This document shows positions 12,301 through 23,209 of a stretch of DNA of 64,000 nt, piece after piece; the stretch's first letter is position 1, and every line of letters starts with the position of its first letter. The stretch covers positions 14,807,714 to 14,871,713 of the forward strand of contig NC_053149.1 of NCBI RefSeq assembly GCF_016808335.1, in the 5' to 3' direction. The stretch is from Panicum virgatum (lineage: Eukaryota; Streptophyta; Magnoliopsida; Poales; Poaceae). Made by a program: the position numbers and the translations under genes. The notes under the pieces were generated by a model. It saw only the letters and a program-made list of their open reading frames with translations, searched no databases and had not been told where the DNA came from.

Positions 12301-12612
12301 CTCCACCAGTAACAAGGATGAGTTGCTAGGATCCACCTGCAGTAAGTTGCGTACAACCCGCTCCCAAACCTCCCTCTGCACATCAGTATTGATAAGGTAA
12401 CCACGATCAATGGGACGCTTCAATGTCATGCCAGTCACATCAACATCATCTGCCTGTAGCTGGTCAGCCACAAGCCATTTCTTGGTGTTGCCACCAGGGG
12501 GTTTGGCCATGCAGTTGGGGACAACAGCAATTGGATCCTTGTCCCCACCAAAGCCAGCCTTGAGAAGGCCACCACCATTGTCTATCACCACCACACCTGA
12601 TGCACCTGTCAT
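9360..12612 (-). CDS. ARP6: Actin-related protein 6 (SWR1 complex subunit)
   Basis: ARP6 is a nuclear actin-fold subunit of the SWR1 remodeller that deposits histone H2A.Z; in plants it affects flowering and temperature responses (family knowledge). The coding exons are complement(9360..9489, 9576..9638, 9764..9814, 9907..9991, 10757..10820, 10906..11104, 11912..12612). They total 1293 bp (430 aa plus stop), which fits plant ARP6 of about 420-430 aa. All six introns are GT-AG and all phases agree. The start MTGASGVVVIDNGGG (ATG at 12612) leads into the actin nucleotide loop (GGGLLKAGFGGD). LVEPMFNPPALQHAADELVFEE and LVVDCGFSFTHASPVL follow. Later exons give NPFRCSYILPDG, LTNERFLVPEMLYHPIDLG, AECIVRAVQACHPYLQPVLFE, ILTGGSTLFPRF, ELRPLVPDDYQVKIIRQE and SEYEEMGSARCRRRFF with TGA. 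No break was found. A strong acceptor-like TTTGTGCAG at about 12688 suggests a spliced 5' UTR. Confidence 0.96.
9998..10339. repeat. 193-bp tandem duplication in ARP6 intron
   Basis: ATGTCCACAGTAGAGATTAG at 9998 recurs at 10191, and the match continues to about 10339 with scattered differences and one indel. It sits between coding exons five (10757-10820) and four (9907-9991) in transcript terms, about 7 bp from the acceptor of the 9907-9991 exon. It does not duplicate that acceptor. Confidence 0.85.
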
Positions 12613-12989
12613 TGTATGTCCCTCTCCTAGTGCAGCCTCTACTGAGGGAAAGGAACCCCCAAGAACTCTCTTCAAATTAAGAGGGTTCCTCTGCACAAAT
12701 GAAGATACAGATAAACATGATGGAAAACCACAGAAAGATCTGGAATACACAACTTAGCAACAGACATAATCAAGATACAAATACTACTAGGCTCCGTTTG
12801 GATGTCAATATTGGAGACCTTGGCATTGAATTGAATTCAATACCAAATCAGCTTCTGCATTGAAATAAGCTTAATACCAAAGTGGTTGTTTGGATGCACA
12901 TGAAATTGCTAGATGGAATTCAACTAAAGGGAAAATACCAATTCATGTTTGAATATGCATACCAAAAAATTGGAAAGCGGCCCATCTTC

Positions 12990-14350
12990 ATCTCCTCTCC
13001 ACCTCTCCACCTCACCACCTCACGCTTGACATCTTGTCGTAATCCTCCGCTCCCTGCAGCGCCGCCGCGCGGGTCACGGACTCCCGCGGTGCCTCTCCAA
13101 TCCCGCCGGAGAAGGGACGCAGTGGAGCGGCGCGGCGAAGCAGAAGGATGCGGCGCAGCGGCAGAGGGTCGTGGGGGACCGCGGCGGAGCAGAGGGGAGC
13201 AGCCGAGCAGGAGCGTCGGGCGCGCGAGAAGAGGGGTCGCGACGGAGCAGGAGGGCAGCAGCGGGGCGCGCGCGCGCGGTCGAGCAGAGGGGCGTGGAGG
13301 CGGCGCGACGGCTACGGAGGCGAGCGGCGAGGTAGAGGGAGAGGTCGGGAGATTTGAGAAACTAGGCGGACCGCGCGCTGCGCCGCGCCGGCCAGGTGCC
13401 GCGGCAGTGGGTCCCAACAGCAGCCCACGTAAGGGCCCAACAGCAGCCCACGTAAGGAAAGCCCATGAGCAATTATCCTGAAACCCTAAGCAGACCCTCA
13501 CCCACTCGCCACCCTCCCCCGCGCCGCACGCACCGCCTCGGGCCGCACGCATCGCTCCGCCTCACGCCGCATCGCTCCGCCTCCGCCCTCGCTCCGCCTC
13601 CCGGCCTCTGCACGCACAGATGCGGACTCCTCGCGGCTGTCGCCACCTCGCCGCGCCATCTCCTCGCTGCCAAGCCGCAGCGGCGCGGCCGGGCAGCGGC
13701 CCCGACGGGTTGGAGGGCCGGCGGCACGGCTCAGCTCCGACAGCGTGCGCGCGGCCATCCTCCTCTCGCCTCCTCCCTCCGTCCCGGCGCGCCTCTCCTC
13801 CCTCCCTCCGGCGGCCTCGAGCTCGGCCCTCTCCGGCACGGATCTGTTGCGAACGGCGGCGCTCGCCCCCACTCCCTCCCTTTCCGGCGTGGATCTGGCG
13901 GCGAAGCGGCGCGCATGAGCTCCGGCTCGAACTCTGGCAACGGCGGCCGTATCCGGCCCATTGTGGCGCTCCGAGCTCGCCGGCCGCTGCCGCCTCCTCG
14001 CAGCCTCCTCCTCTTTGAGCTCCCCTCCACCGCACTCACCGGTCCGCTGCCGCCGCCTCCTCGCCATGCCTTGTGCGGTGGCCGCCAGTGCCGGTGGTCT
14101 GTCCGGAGCGGAGCTCGTGCCTGGTGGAGATGGCGTCCATGGCCGGCTCGAGCTCGGGCCGGCGCGGCGGCTGAGCAGCGGCGGGGAGCAGTTGCGGACC
14201 GGCGAGGCCATGCGTCTCCTCCCCTAGACCATCCTCCGCGCGAGGCCAACTCCTGCGGCGATGTGCGCAGCTCGCGTGGGGCCGATTGGAGGAACGGCGT
14301 CGGGCTACTTTTTTCTGTGGGGACACGTGTCGTGTGGAGACACACCGAGC
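12990..14350. other. GC-rich segment with overlapping open frames, no recognised gene
   Basis: Very GC-rich DNA has long open frames on both strands at once, which is expected from composition alone. The translations are low-complexity (Arg/Ala/Pro/Gly) with no domain I recognise. It might be captured 5' exon or CpG-island sequence carried by the surrounding transposon, but no source gene can be named. Confidence 0.5.
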
Positions 14351-14934
14351 GCTCTCAGCTCTCACTATCCACGCTGTATAGTATATAGAGTATGAATGCA
14401 AGCGAATACGGGGATTCAGATTCGGTGACATCCTTTAGGCATGTCACGGCGTGACATTGGGTGCACCTTGGCCCTTGAAAACAGATCCAACGCCTACTGC
14501 TAGTTGGGCCCGCAAGCATCTAGTTTTCTGCCGTTTCCATCGTTGGCCCATCCCGTTTTGACGGCCCTGCCTCTGCCTCCCTCCCGGTTAGCGCGGCTCG
14601 TCCCCAATCACGTCCGCTCCCGGTTGCCAATCCAGCCCTGCCTCCGGTGGCTACCGCCGCCCTCCTCCCATCCTGTCGTGCCGGTGTGTCTGGAAGGGAG
14701 GCGCGTCGCCGTCTCGTCCCCCTCCTTCCGGCAACGCGTCCAGCGGTCGTATGCCGTCGTGCTACTGTCTCCCCGCCAGCGTGGGTTGACTGAACAGCGG
14801 CGTCGCCGGCACAGCCCTGCCTCGCCGGACCCTGGCGGCCCCTCTCGCGGCCCTCGTGTGCCACAGCAGCACGAGCCTCAACAGCCGCGGTGCTGACGCC
14901 GACGCTGTATGAGCAATGGAGTTTGCCTCTGTTC

Positions 14935-15114
14935 CAGTGGCGGATCTAGAATCTCAATCTAGAAGGGCTAATTTTCCCTTCTTCTTCTTCCCTCCTCACT
15001 TTTTCTTCTTTTTCCTCCTTTTCTTCTTTCTCCTCTTCATTCATGGTTGAAAATTCTTGGGGGGGGGGGCTTTGGGGGGCTCCATTGGATCCATGGGGGT
15101 AGGATCCGCCCCTG
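14935..15114. mobile_element. hAT-type MITE, CAGTGGCGGA family, copy 1
   Basis: A 180-bp element starts CAGTGGCGGATCTAG and ends GGATCCGCCCCTG. It is flanked by the 8-bp duplication CTCTGTTC / CTCTGTTT (7 of 8). The body is a pyrimidine-rich CTTCTT tract with a G-run near 15060. The 8-bp duplication and CA..TG ends indicate the hAT superfamily. Confidence 0.85.
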
Positions 15115-15726
15115 CTCTGTTTAACAAGCATATGAATTTGCAATGGAGCATCCTGAAATTGTGTCTCATTTTCAAATGATTGTGTAGGTGGCAAGGTCCT
15201 GAGCATGTGGAATCAGCAATGGAACTGGATGTTGTGAAGAATTTGTGCATGAATCGGATGGTAATGGTCAAGAGTTTGAGCATTGAGCATGAGGAAGGAA
15301 TTGTGAAGAACTACATATATGTTGTGTTGAACTGGGATTGTTGTACTGGTGTCCCAATTGTGACTATAATGAAGTATAAGCAGATGTATTAGTAACTGTG
15401 TGGGCATATGTGAAGCTAATCATGTGAGACTGTTATTGTGCTTTAGTCAATGTCATGAATAAAATTGAGGTGACTGTCAATTTCCTACAATTGTTTTAAG
15501 AATGACTGAGCCATATATATATGCTACAATTGTTTCATGTATGTTGTAATTTAATTGACCGAGCCATATAGAAGCATCATGTATGTTGTAATTTAACTTG
15601 TAATTCATAGCTTTGGACACTTAAAGACCAACATCAGGCGATGTCTCTCCTCCTCGTGCAGATGCTCCAGAAGTGCCCCTTTCTCCCAGCTTGCGGCTTC
15701 CTCGTGCAGAGCTCCACAAGCAGCCC

Positions 15727-15928
15727 CAGGGGCGGATCCAACATGGGGGCAGAGGGGGCTAGAGCCCCCCTACCCCCATGGATCCAATGGGCCCCCCCCC
15801 CTCAAGAATTTTCAACCATGAATGAAGAGGAGGAAGAAGAAAAGGAGGAAAAAGAAGAAAAAGTGAGGGAAGAAGAAGAAGGGGAAATTACCCCCCCCCC
15901 CTAAATTGAGATTCTAGATCCGTCACTG
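15727..15928. mobile_element. hAT-type MITE, CAGTGGCGGA family, copy 2
   Basis: A 202-bp element starts CAGGGGCGGATCCAAC and ends CTAGATCCGTCACTG. It is flanked by AGCAGCCC / GGCAGCCC (7 of 8). It is in the opposite orientation to copy 1: the purine-rich GAAGAAG tract is on the plus strand. Confidence 0.83.
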
Positions 15929-16506
15929 GGCAGCCCCAACGGCCGTCCTGCTTGCAGGCTTGCAGCTTCACAGCGGCAGGGCCAGCGCGACTGCTTCCAT
16001 GCACTGGGTGGCCCTTCCTCGCCGCCCGCAGTGGCTGGGCAGGCGTGCGCGGCGGCCGCCCGCCTCCCCACTAGCGGCTAGGGGTGCGGTGGCCGACCAC
16101 CTCCCCACTCCTCGCGGCGACGGGGACCGAACGAGTGGGATCGCAAGCGGCGAGTGCGAGCGCGAGGGACGAACGACCGTAATTGGGCTCCGTCGCGCCT
16201 GTGCCGCTGGTAACGGCGGAAAACTGTATGCCTGCAGGCCCAACTAGCAGACGTTGGATTCGTTTTAAAGGGTCAAGATGCACGCAATGTCAAGTCGTGA
16301 CATGCCTAAAGGATGTCACCGAATCTGGATCCAAGGGTCGGGGTTGGGTCGGAATCGCGTAAGGGGCTTCAGTAGCTACCGCTGGGTACCGGAGCAAAGT
16401 TTCCATACCAATTTCTATTTCTAGAGCATCCAAACATGTAATATACATTCAATCTCAATTTCAAATTCCAGGTTTCAATATCTACCTCTAAAGTCCAAAC
16501 GGTACC

Positions 16507-17130
16507 TAGGGTGAAGGTTGGTCTGGATTATATTGAAAAGTACTATAGTACATGAAACGTGGGATCTAGAAGCTAGATTAGACAACAATTATAAGAGAAA
16601 CATGTGGCAACAGACATAGTCTCCTGAGTTAGCTTGAATTAGCATTGGACGATAGCATTGCATTATTCCAGATCTCAGGTGATTTGGATCCTACAAATGC
16701 ATAAATACTTAGGGCGTAGGGTTTGGGGGTTGGGATTTGCCTCGTGCCGATAGCTTTGCAGGGACCAGGGATCGCCAGAGGTTAAGGCCAGCCAGCGGGC
16801 GGGATGCCGAGACGATAGGGGAGCCGCCCGCTGCGGTGTTGGGGGACCGCGAGTGGGCGGTCAAGGCCACGGGGGGCGTCGCTTTGTTGGTTAACAAGGC
16901 GGGAGGATCCGCCGTGCTGAAGTGCTGAACTCGAAGAAGAGAGCGGTACCGCGTAGAAGTGCAGCGCGAGGAGGGAGGAGGCCTGCTGGAAGGAGCAGGA
17001 CGATTGTGAGAACGAGGAGAAGGCGGAGGAACAGAAAATAGAGTGAGAGACAGAGCGAGAAGGCAGAGGAATGAAAACAGGGAGTGAGAGACAGACTGCG
17101 CCAGAGGTTTTGGGTTTAGCACAGGTACAC
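16507..17130 (-). other. Possible ARP6 promoter / 5' UTR region
   Basis: Read on the minus strand, 17130-16700 is pyrimidine-rich (CTCTGTCTCTCACTC, CCTCCGCCTTCTCC) and resembles a grass 5' leader. Its downstream end abuts the 3.7-kb insertion. This could be the original first non-coding exon or promoter of ARP6. No convincing splice donor was found, so this is inference. Confidence 0.35.
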
Positions 17131-17466
17131 TTCGAGTTTTTTTTTAACTAATAGCTTCAATTAACACTTACTGAAAGAGATCATGCTGATGCAGCTACTA
17201 GCTAGAATCAATACAAATTTGAGCTTGGTGAGGTAGAGAGTGAGCAATATTTCTGCACCGTGTGTCAAAAAAAATTGTTCTGCATCATCTAAAAAATAAC
17301 TGAATTCAGCAAGCAAAAGCTGCAGCCTCCAAGAAACAAAGGCTGGTTCTCTAGTGATGATGTCTACCAAAATCTGATCCTCATTATCAGACAGTGTTGA
17401 GGATGAAATGATTTGACAACTTTGGTGTATAGTATGCCGGTCGAGTTATTTCCATACATTGCAACC

Positions 17467-17612
17467 GCTGTGTTCGCTTGGCTGTGACAGGTGCTGATTT
17501 GTTATGAGAGAACTGTACTGCTGACTGGCTGGTAGCTGGTGGCTGCTGCTGATTTAGTATGAGAGAACAGTACTGCTAGCTGGTTAGCTGACAAGCCAAA
17601 TGAACAGAACGA
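17467..17612. mobile_element. Small MITE (GTTCGCTTGGCT ends)
   Basis: The left TGTGTTCGCTTGGCTGTGACA and right GCTGACAAGCCAAATGAACAG form imperfect inverted ends around a TATGAGAGAACWGTACTGCT repeat. This resembles a common grass MITE. The target duplication was not resolved. Confidence 0.55.
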
Positions 17613-20152
17613 GAGTGAATATTAAGTATGGCTTTTCTAATCATATGATATGGATCATCGGACAAACATGATTGTATATTCCGATAATTTTGAGTTGGGC
17701 CAGCTTTACTTGCGCTTCTCGGCAAAAATAGACTAGAGACTTACAGATTTCCTAATTTCGTTAGTAGCTTGAAAAATAAGTTTTTGTAAACTTGAAAAAT
17801 AATTTCTCTTTCTGTATAGGTTAACCTGTAATACCATTAAAGTAATAAAATAGTATCATTTAAAGATAAACAACGACATAACATGGATCTGAATCTTCAT
17901 TTGGAATGAAACCTTTGAGTAAGGTTTAAGGACTTATTATCATAACATGGATCTGAATCTTCATTTTGAATGAAACATTTGAGAAAGGTTTAAGGATCTA
18001 TTATCAAAATATATAAACCTAGACTGAATATGGAAAAAGTTTATGGATTGGATAATTTACAAATTTTTCTTATACAAATTATATTCCTTATTACTAAAGT
18101 ATAAGTAAATTGCCCAAGTTTTCTATTAGCTCAACCTTTTAGGTTGGTTTGGTTGGTGCATGCAACTCAATACAGTATTAGTGGCGGAGATTAAAATAAA
18201 TAATTACAGGTGACTCCTATATTCCACGTTTGAGGCCAAGCGAGAAAGAGTGTTGAAGTATTGATGAATTGTCCGTCTTTCTCTATCATTTTAAATATAG
18301 ACAGGCAGAAATTCACCCGGGCTGGGTTCGAACCCAGACCTGCGGGGTGCTACAACTCAGCTACTGTGTCGTTCACAATAGTTACAATAAACTAGGAAGG
18401 TCGTAGCTAAATCTGGGTCAAGCGCAATGTTGAATGTTCAGGGTAGACAATGCCAAAAAAACATAGGCAAAGTCAGAGGGGAAAGCTCCACCTGGTCATC
18501 ATCCGAGCTAGAAAAACTGCGGCAGGTCGAGCCTAACGACTTTATGCTTACATAGTATATCCTTTTTTTTCGGTATATAGAGCAGAGTCGATCAACCGCT
18601 AGATAGATCAAGTATCACCATCAAAGTGTAGCCTCTAATGCACATTGGCTCCGCCCGCTTACTAAAAGATATGTGCTATAAATACGCTGGATTAGACCAG
18701 CTTAGGAGTGAAAATGCAAGACCTAAAAGGTCGAGAGAAGACAAAAAAGGAAGCAAGTATATCATTTTCAGTATGAAACTGTACCAACATTTTCCTACAA
18801 GCTAAGGGTCGTCGTTCCTCATGGTTTCACATCGCCCTGTTCATGGTCCGGCTTGGCCGGTTTCTTATAGGTTGGTAACCCAAGCCGGTAGATGCGTGGC
18901 TGGTCCGGACTGGGTTGGCTTTCAACGGGTTGCTGCCGGACTAATTAATTGTTGGGTTGGGTTGGTTCGGACGGTCCTGGCGGTTTACACGGGCTGCACA
19001 AATATGTATGCCGCATAGTTCTTCTCTCTCGTATATATAAACAAACACAAACATGGCGAGGAGGCAGGCATCACATCGTTCTTAGAGCCCCATCCCATTT
19101 GGACAATAATTAATGGATATCCATCGGTGCTAATAGTGTACATGAATAGGCATTAATTCAGGCGGACAATAATTAATGGATATCGATCAGTGCTAATAGT
19201 GTACATGAATAGGCATTAATTCAGGCGAACTGAACTCTGAAGGTTGTCAGATAGCAATGCTACATGCAAACGTGCAGGCATGGTTCTAGCTTCTCTGCAG
19301 GAGCCTGATTCTGATTTGTATACAGTTAGCTGCTCTGCACGTGCAGTGCAACTCAAGTTTTCTGAAAACAGAGTACCCAACAATGGTTTAACTTAGCCAA
19401 AATATAAACAAAACTGATGTTATTTTAGACCAGCATAGCCCATAATACTCTTACAATTGCATCAAAAGGCTATATGTCTATCTCAATAAAATCTGCAACA
19501 TGAAAAAAAAAGCTGTCACTATCAGTAATAGAATAACAATCAACATAACAAAGAATTTTTTAGCTCAATAAAATCTACATCATACCAACCTTGACTGACC
19601 CATCCGGCTAACTGAAACTGACTAAACTAGCAGACTAACAAACTGACCTGACAACTGAAATAAACAAGACTCAAATGAACTGTAGAAACAACGATATGAC
19701 ATAACCCAAATAGATAACTAAACAGACACTGCGACAAGGTGCTAATAAGTTTGCAATGTAGTAGTGCTCAATCATTCAAACAGCTTATATCATAGATGAC
19801 ATGCTGGTGGACTTTGCCATTTGGCTATGACTTCTTATAGATCTTTGCAAACTAAACTTAACTCGATTTGAGCTAGTGTTCATCATTGAAGACACAAGAA
19901 GGATGGAAGGCAAACCTTGTCATCGCCCCCTAGCTCTCTCCTTGCATCAAAAGGCTATGTGTCCAGCTCAATGAAATCTGTAACATCACAAAGAATTGAA
20001 AGTTTGGTCATTATTCAGCATAAGAAAGAATTTTCTAGCCTATCCGTGCTATTGCTCACTGAATAATGACTATTATATATGCCCTACAGAAAGTTAAGAA
20101 AGAGACATACCAATATGATGTTGCTTATCTGTGCAGTCCTTCAAAACAAACT
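17613..20152. other. Intergenic, no gene seen
   Basis: AT-rich DNA without supported coding sequence. A 40-bp segment near 17880-17920 (ACATGGATCTGAATCTTCATT) recurs near 17943. Two 63-bp tandem copies are listed separately. A CCGG-rich patch at about 18850-18990 resembles a motif-dense transposon but could not be delimited. Confidence 0.5.
19101..19226. repeat. Tandem duplication, 2 x 63 bp
   Basis: GGACAATAATTAATGGATAT begins at 19101 and again at 19164. The 63-bp copies differ at about two positions and end CATTAATTCAGGC. Confidence 0.9.
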
Positions 20153-21196
20153 CTATAAAAAAAGGAATCGAGTTATTAGTAACTTGACACAGATAAGATG
20201 ACACTTCTCAATTGCAAAAACAATACCTTCTCTAATCTCCTCATATGCCTGGACCTCTTCAGCGGCTTCTCTTTCACTTAATTTTCTTTGTGATGTCCGA
20301 AGCCAACTTTGTGAACAAATTAAAGCTTCAACTGTATCAGTCGATAGACTGCATCGGAGGAGATCGATAATCCTTCCACCTGTGCTAAAAGCTGATTCTG
20401 AGGGCACTGTAGAAGCAGGAACAGCTAGCACATCCTTTGCTAAAAGAGATAATACTGGATATTTATTGGAGTTCACTTTCCAATATTCCAATATATCAAA
20501 TTCTTTAGTTATCTTCTCACGTTTACCAGCGAGGTACCTTGATAATTCTGACTCACTTGATTCATTTTCGATCTCCTCCATATGTTGTTTAAATTGAGCT
20601 GCTAGCATATCCCACGGGTTCTCTTCGTACTCTTCATTTACATTGATCTGAATTGGAGCTTGATTTGAACCTCTATTGATAGAAGAAGAAGCATTGACTG
20701 TTTTCATGTAGGAACCAAATAATTCATTCGGAGCTGATTCAATTTTCTCAGCAAATCTCTTGCCCCCATATGATCCATAGAGAAGTTCCAAGCAATATCT
20801 CAAATATTTAAGCTTGTATCTCGGATCCAAAATGACAGCAATGAACAATAAGTAGTTCAGATTTCCTTCCGTTTCCCAATACTTCTCAAATTTTAGTTTC
20901 ATGAGATATGCCATCGAAGATATGTCCATATCTTCTCCGCCAGCAAATTCACTTAATTTTGCGCGCATCAACATTATGTCATGAAAAATTATACTTGACA
21001 TTACATGTAAAGAAGCAGAGAGGCGAGTTGTGACCTTTTCAAATAGTTTCAAGAAACACAATATGCGCCTTGCGGTTTGCCAATCATCTGTAGTGGGAGG
21101 ATCTTTATTGGCAAAATAAGCTTTGAAAGGTCTGCACACTTTATCCAGTTCGTCGGTTCCAAAAAATAAAAGCGCCGACCTGAAACACGGCAACAT
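20153..21196 (-). pseudogene. hAT transposase C-terminal fragment (RICESLEEPER/DAYSLEEPER-like)
   Basis: One open stretch of about 347 codons encodes the C-terminal half of a plant hAT transposase. It includes a DUF4413-like segment (FEKVTTRLSASLHVMSSIIF; YLLFIAVILDPRYKLKYL) and the hAT dimerisation domain (FDILEYWKVNSNKYPVLSLL, then LAVPASTVPSESAFSTGGRI). Full-length relatives have about 650-750 aa with an N-terminal BED zinc finger. That part is absent upstream (above 21196), where the frame is lost. The remaining half is uninterrupted, so it could be a recent truncation or, less likely, a domesticated fragment. Confidence 0.85.
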
Positions 21197-21685
21197 TTTA
21201 CCTGCTCCCTAGCAAATGCAAACAAGTACAGTGTAAGAAAAATAAAATACTGTGTAAGAAATAGGGCGCCTTTGACCCTTTGTTGCTTTCCGTCGCTAAA
21301 CAAGTACAGTGTCAGTTGCATTGGCACTTGGAAGAGAGATTCCATGCTGAGCGCCTGAGCTGGACGGCCTATGAACACTGATCAAATGGCTAACTCTAGG
21401 CTAATCCCCGGTCTCGTCTCGGTCAGGTCAACGCGAGGCAAGACCACGCCTTCTCCAAAATAAAATAGAATAAAACACCAAGAAATATGATGCTTGTTAT
21501 GCTCTCTGCTGTCAGTACTAAACTAGTGGAGTGCCAGTAGCCAGTAAGTGCTTGGAAGAAACTAAGAGAGCATCCATGTGATAGAATTGAATAATCATCT
21601 TAATTAGGAGCAATCATCCTATATATACAACGCACCCAAATGATGAGCCGAGGACGCCGCGACCAGAACTCTTGCCCAGGCAGCC
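21197..21685. other. Spacer before the NLR pseudogene
   Basis: No gene seen. A short motif ACAAGTACAGTGT occurs twice (about 21222 and 21300). The right part should hold the original NLR promoter; TATATATA near 21621 is a possible TATA element. Confidence 0.35.
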
Positions 21686-21886
21686 ATGGAGGCTGCCGTG
21701 GTGAGCTCCACCGAGGGCGTCCTGCAGATCCTCCTGGGCAAGCTCGGCGCCGTACTCGCCGAGAGGTACGTGCTGCTCAGCGGCGTCGGCCTGGAGATCC
21801 AGGAGCTCAAGGAGGACCTCGAGATTATGAACGCCTGCCTCCGCGACCTCGCCGCCGGCACCGAATACCACCACAGTGAGCACTGA
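21686..21886 (+). pseudogene. NLR pseudogene, first exon (Rx-type coiled coil)
   Basis: MEAAVVSSTEGVLQILLGKL and EIQELKEDLEIMNACLRDLA are the start of an Rx_N coiled-coil domain, as in cereal CC-NB-LRR immune receptors. The ATG at 21686 is the natural start of this family. The frame ends at a TGA (21884-21886). A GT donor (GTGAGC) occurs at about 21874, but it does not give the right phase with the next recognisable exon at 25198. Either a base has been lost or the true donor is gone. Confidence 0.85.
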
Positions 21887-22003
21887 GCAGGTGATTCAGT
21901 ATTCCTTTACACTACGTACATAATGCAAGAGCATTCCGGCCTTTACTTTCGAAAAGCATTGTGCCAAAAGTCAGTAACTATTATATCGTACAAAGGTACG
22001 CAG

Positions 22004-22385
22004 AGAGAAAAAAATATCAGTCTGATTGAATTATTGGACGGTTTGGGTAAGAAAATCGAACCTGAAACAAATTGGGCCTAATCCGAGCCTGTCCTTAAAT
22101 GTATTTTTTTTATTTCTCATAGTGCTGCAGTAGCGGGTGGCCCACTCATTCCAAGTAGACGGACGTGGACGGCCATTTTCAGTCCAAAAAGGAGAAAAAA
22201 TATCGGTTTGATCGAATTATGGGACGGTTTGGGTAGGAAATTAAAATCAAACCTGAAACAAAATTGGGCCTAATCCGAGCCTGTCCTTAAATGTATCTTA
22301 TTTGTCATAGTGTTACAGTCGCGGGTGACCCACTCATTCCAAGTAGACGGACTGGACGACCATTTTCAGTCCAAAAAGGAGATAG
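22004..22385. repeat. About 187-bp tandem duplication in NLR intron
   Basis: The block from GAGAAAAAAATATC (about 22004) through TTTTCAGTCCAAAAAGGAG (about 22190) is repeated once more to about 22385 with substitutions and small indels. Both copies contain TTGGGCCTAATCCGAGCCTG. Confidence 0.85.
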
Positions 22386-22810
22386 ATTGAAATATAGTAC
22401 GGTAGTAAACACTGTTTGATAATGCCGTTGTGCAGTGTGAGGGGGCAGATGTTAGGAATCACATGTGTGATTGACAATCAAATCATCATATAAGGCGAAA
22501 TATTTTTTTGTTGCGGAACAAATTCTTTATTACGGGAACAATTGAAAATTTGTTTCGCAACAAAAAAAATGTGTTCAGCAACAAATTCAACTGAATCACA
22601 CATGTGCGCCGGTTTTAGGCTTAAAATACGAAATTATGAGGGGCCATTTGCTGCAACTCTGCTCAGGGTTGCGCACGTAACCCCGAACAATGCTGGTCAA
22701 GGGTGCGTTAGGTTCTAGTCTCTAAGCCCCCAAGCTAAATATTAGCCATGCCCTAGTATTTTGGTGCATTTGGTTGAAAGACTGCTTATAAAAAGTTTGG
22801 TTGTTCCAAG

Positions 22811-23074
22811 TAGGTATATGGATCAAATACGAATGGATATCGCTGATATCGTTTTTTTTTTATTTTTTTGTTTGAATACGGATCAGATACAGATAGTGTT
22901 AGTTTTTGCCGAATAAGATTGTAATAAATATCGATATTATAAAATGTAACTTTTAGTATTCGGATACAGATCGGTTATTGAATATCTGGAATCGGATATG
23001 AATGGATAAAAACCCTTCCAAATCAGATCAAATTCGAATACGATCGAAAAATATCCATATCATTGGCATCCCTA
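22811..23074. mobile_element. Ac/Ds-like non-autonomous hAT element with 8-bp TSD
   Basis: The element runs from TAGGTATATGG to GGCATCCCTA and is flanked on both sides by GTTCCAAG (22803-22810 and 23075-23082). The right terminus read inward is TAGGGATG, which matches the start of the Ac/hAT terminal repeat. The body is full of GGATA/TATCC and GAATACGG-like repeats. It is 264 bp long and has no coding capacity. Confidence 0.8.
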
Positions 23075-23082
23075 GTTCCAAG

Positions 23083-23209
23083 TACAAGTAGGAATCGGTT
23101 ATTAAATATGTTATTAAATATCTGGAATCGGCTACGAACGGATAAAACCCTTCCAAACCGGATCGAATTCGAATACGGTCGGAAAATATCCGTTTCATTT
23201 ACATCTCTG
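23083..23209. repeat. Partial second copy of the neighbouring hAT element
   Basis: The right half of the 22811-23074 element (ATCTGGAATCGG, GGATAAAACCCTTCC, GAATACGGTCGGAAAATATCC) is repeated. It is followed by a third GTTCCAAG at 23210-23217. The similarity is clear but diverged, so this is an older duplication or a nested remnant. Confidence 0.75.

Larger units (their letters stand above)
14412..16332. mobile_element. Nested long-TIR element (MULE-like), about 1.9 kb
   Basis: About 130 bp at the left (from GGATTCAGATTCGGTGACAT at 14412) is repeated inverted at the right end (ending at 16332), with roughly 85% identity by eye. Both arms include CCTTTAGGCATGTCACG and CTGCTAGTTGGGCC. Long TIRs around a GC-rich interior are typical of non-autonomous Mutator-like elements. 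A matching 9-bp target duplication was not found, so exact termini are uncertain. It carries two hAT-type MITEs in opposite orientation. Confidence 0.65.
12790..16506. mobile_element. Large non-autonomous insertion upstream of ARP6 (PIF/Harbinger-like ends)
   Basis: The left end GGCTCCGTTTGGA (12790) and right end TCCAAACGGTACC (16506) form imperfect terminal inverted repeats. Each end is flanked by TA, or by CTA if the last base is trimmed, which fits a 3-bp Harbinger-type duplication. Sequence just inside each end is AT-rich and similar in style (AATTC/CCAATTTC blocks). The interior is mostly GC-rich and contains another long-TIR element. It lies 178 bp upstream of the ARP6 ATG, probably inside a 5' UTR intron or the promoter. 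The ends are fairly convincing, but superfamily assignment is tentative. Confidence 0.6.

Noticed and set aside
13465..14388. Long open frame (about 307 codons) in GC-rich DNA, with long frames in other phases and on the other strand
   Set aside because: GC-rich composition lengthens frames in all phases. The products are Arg/Ala/Pro-rich with no domain or splice context, and the region lies inside a transposon.
14412..16332. 9-bp target duplication expected for a Mutator-like element
   Set aside because: The 9 bp on each side (CGAATACGG and AAGGGTCGG) match at only three positions, so I do not claim a duplication.
18320..18350. GGGTTCGAACCC resembling a tRNA T-arm (B box)
   Set aside because: No acceptor stem, D-arm or anticodon arm could be placed around it, and no SINE A box or tail was found.
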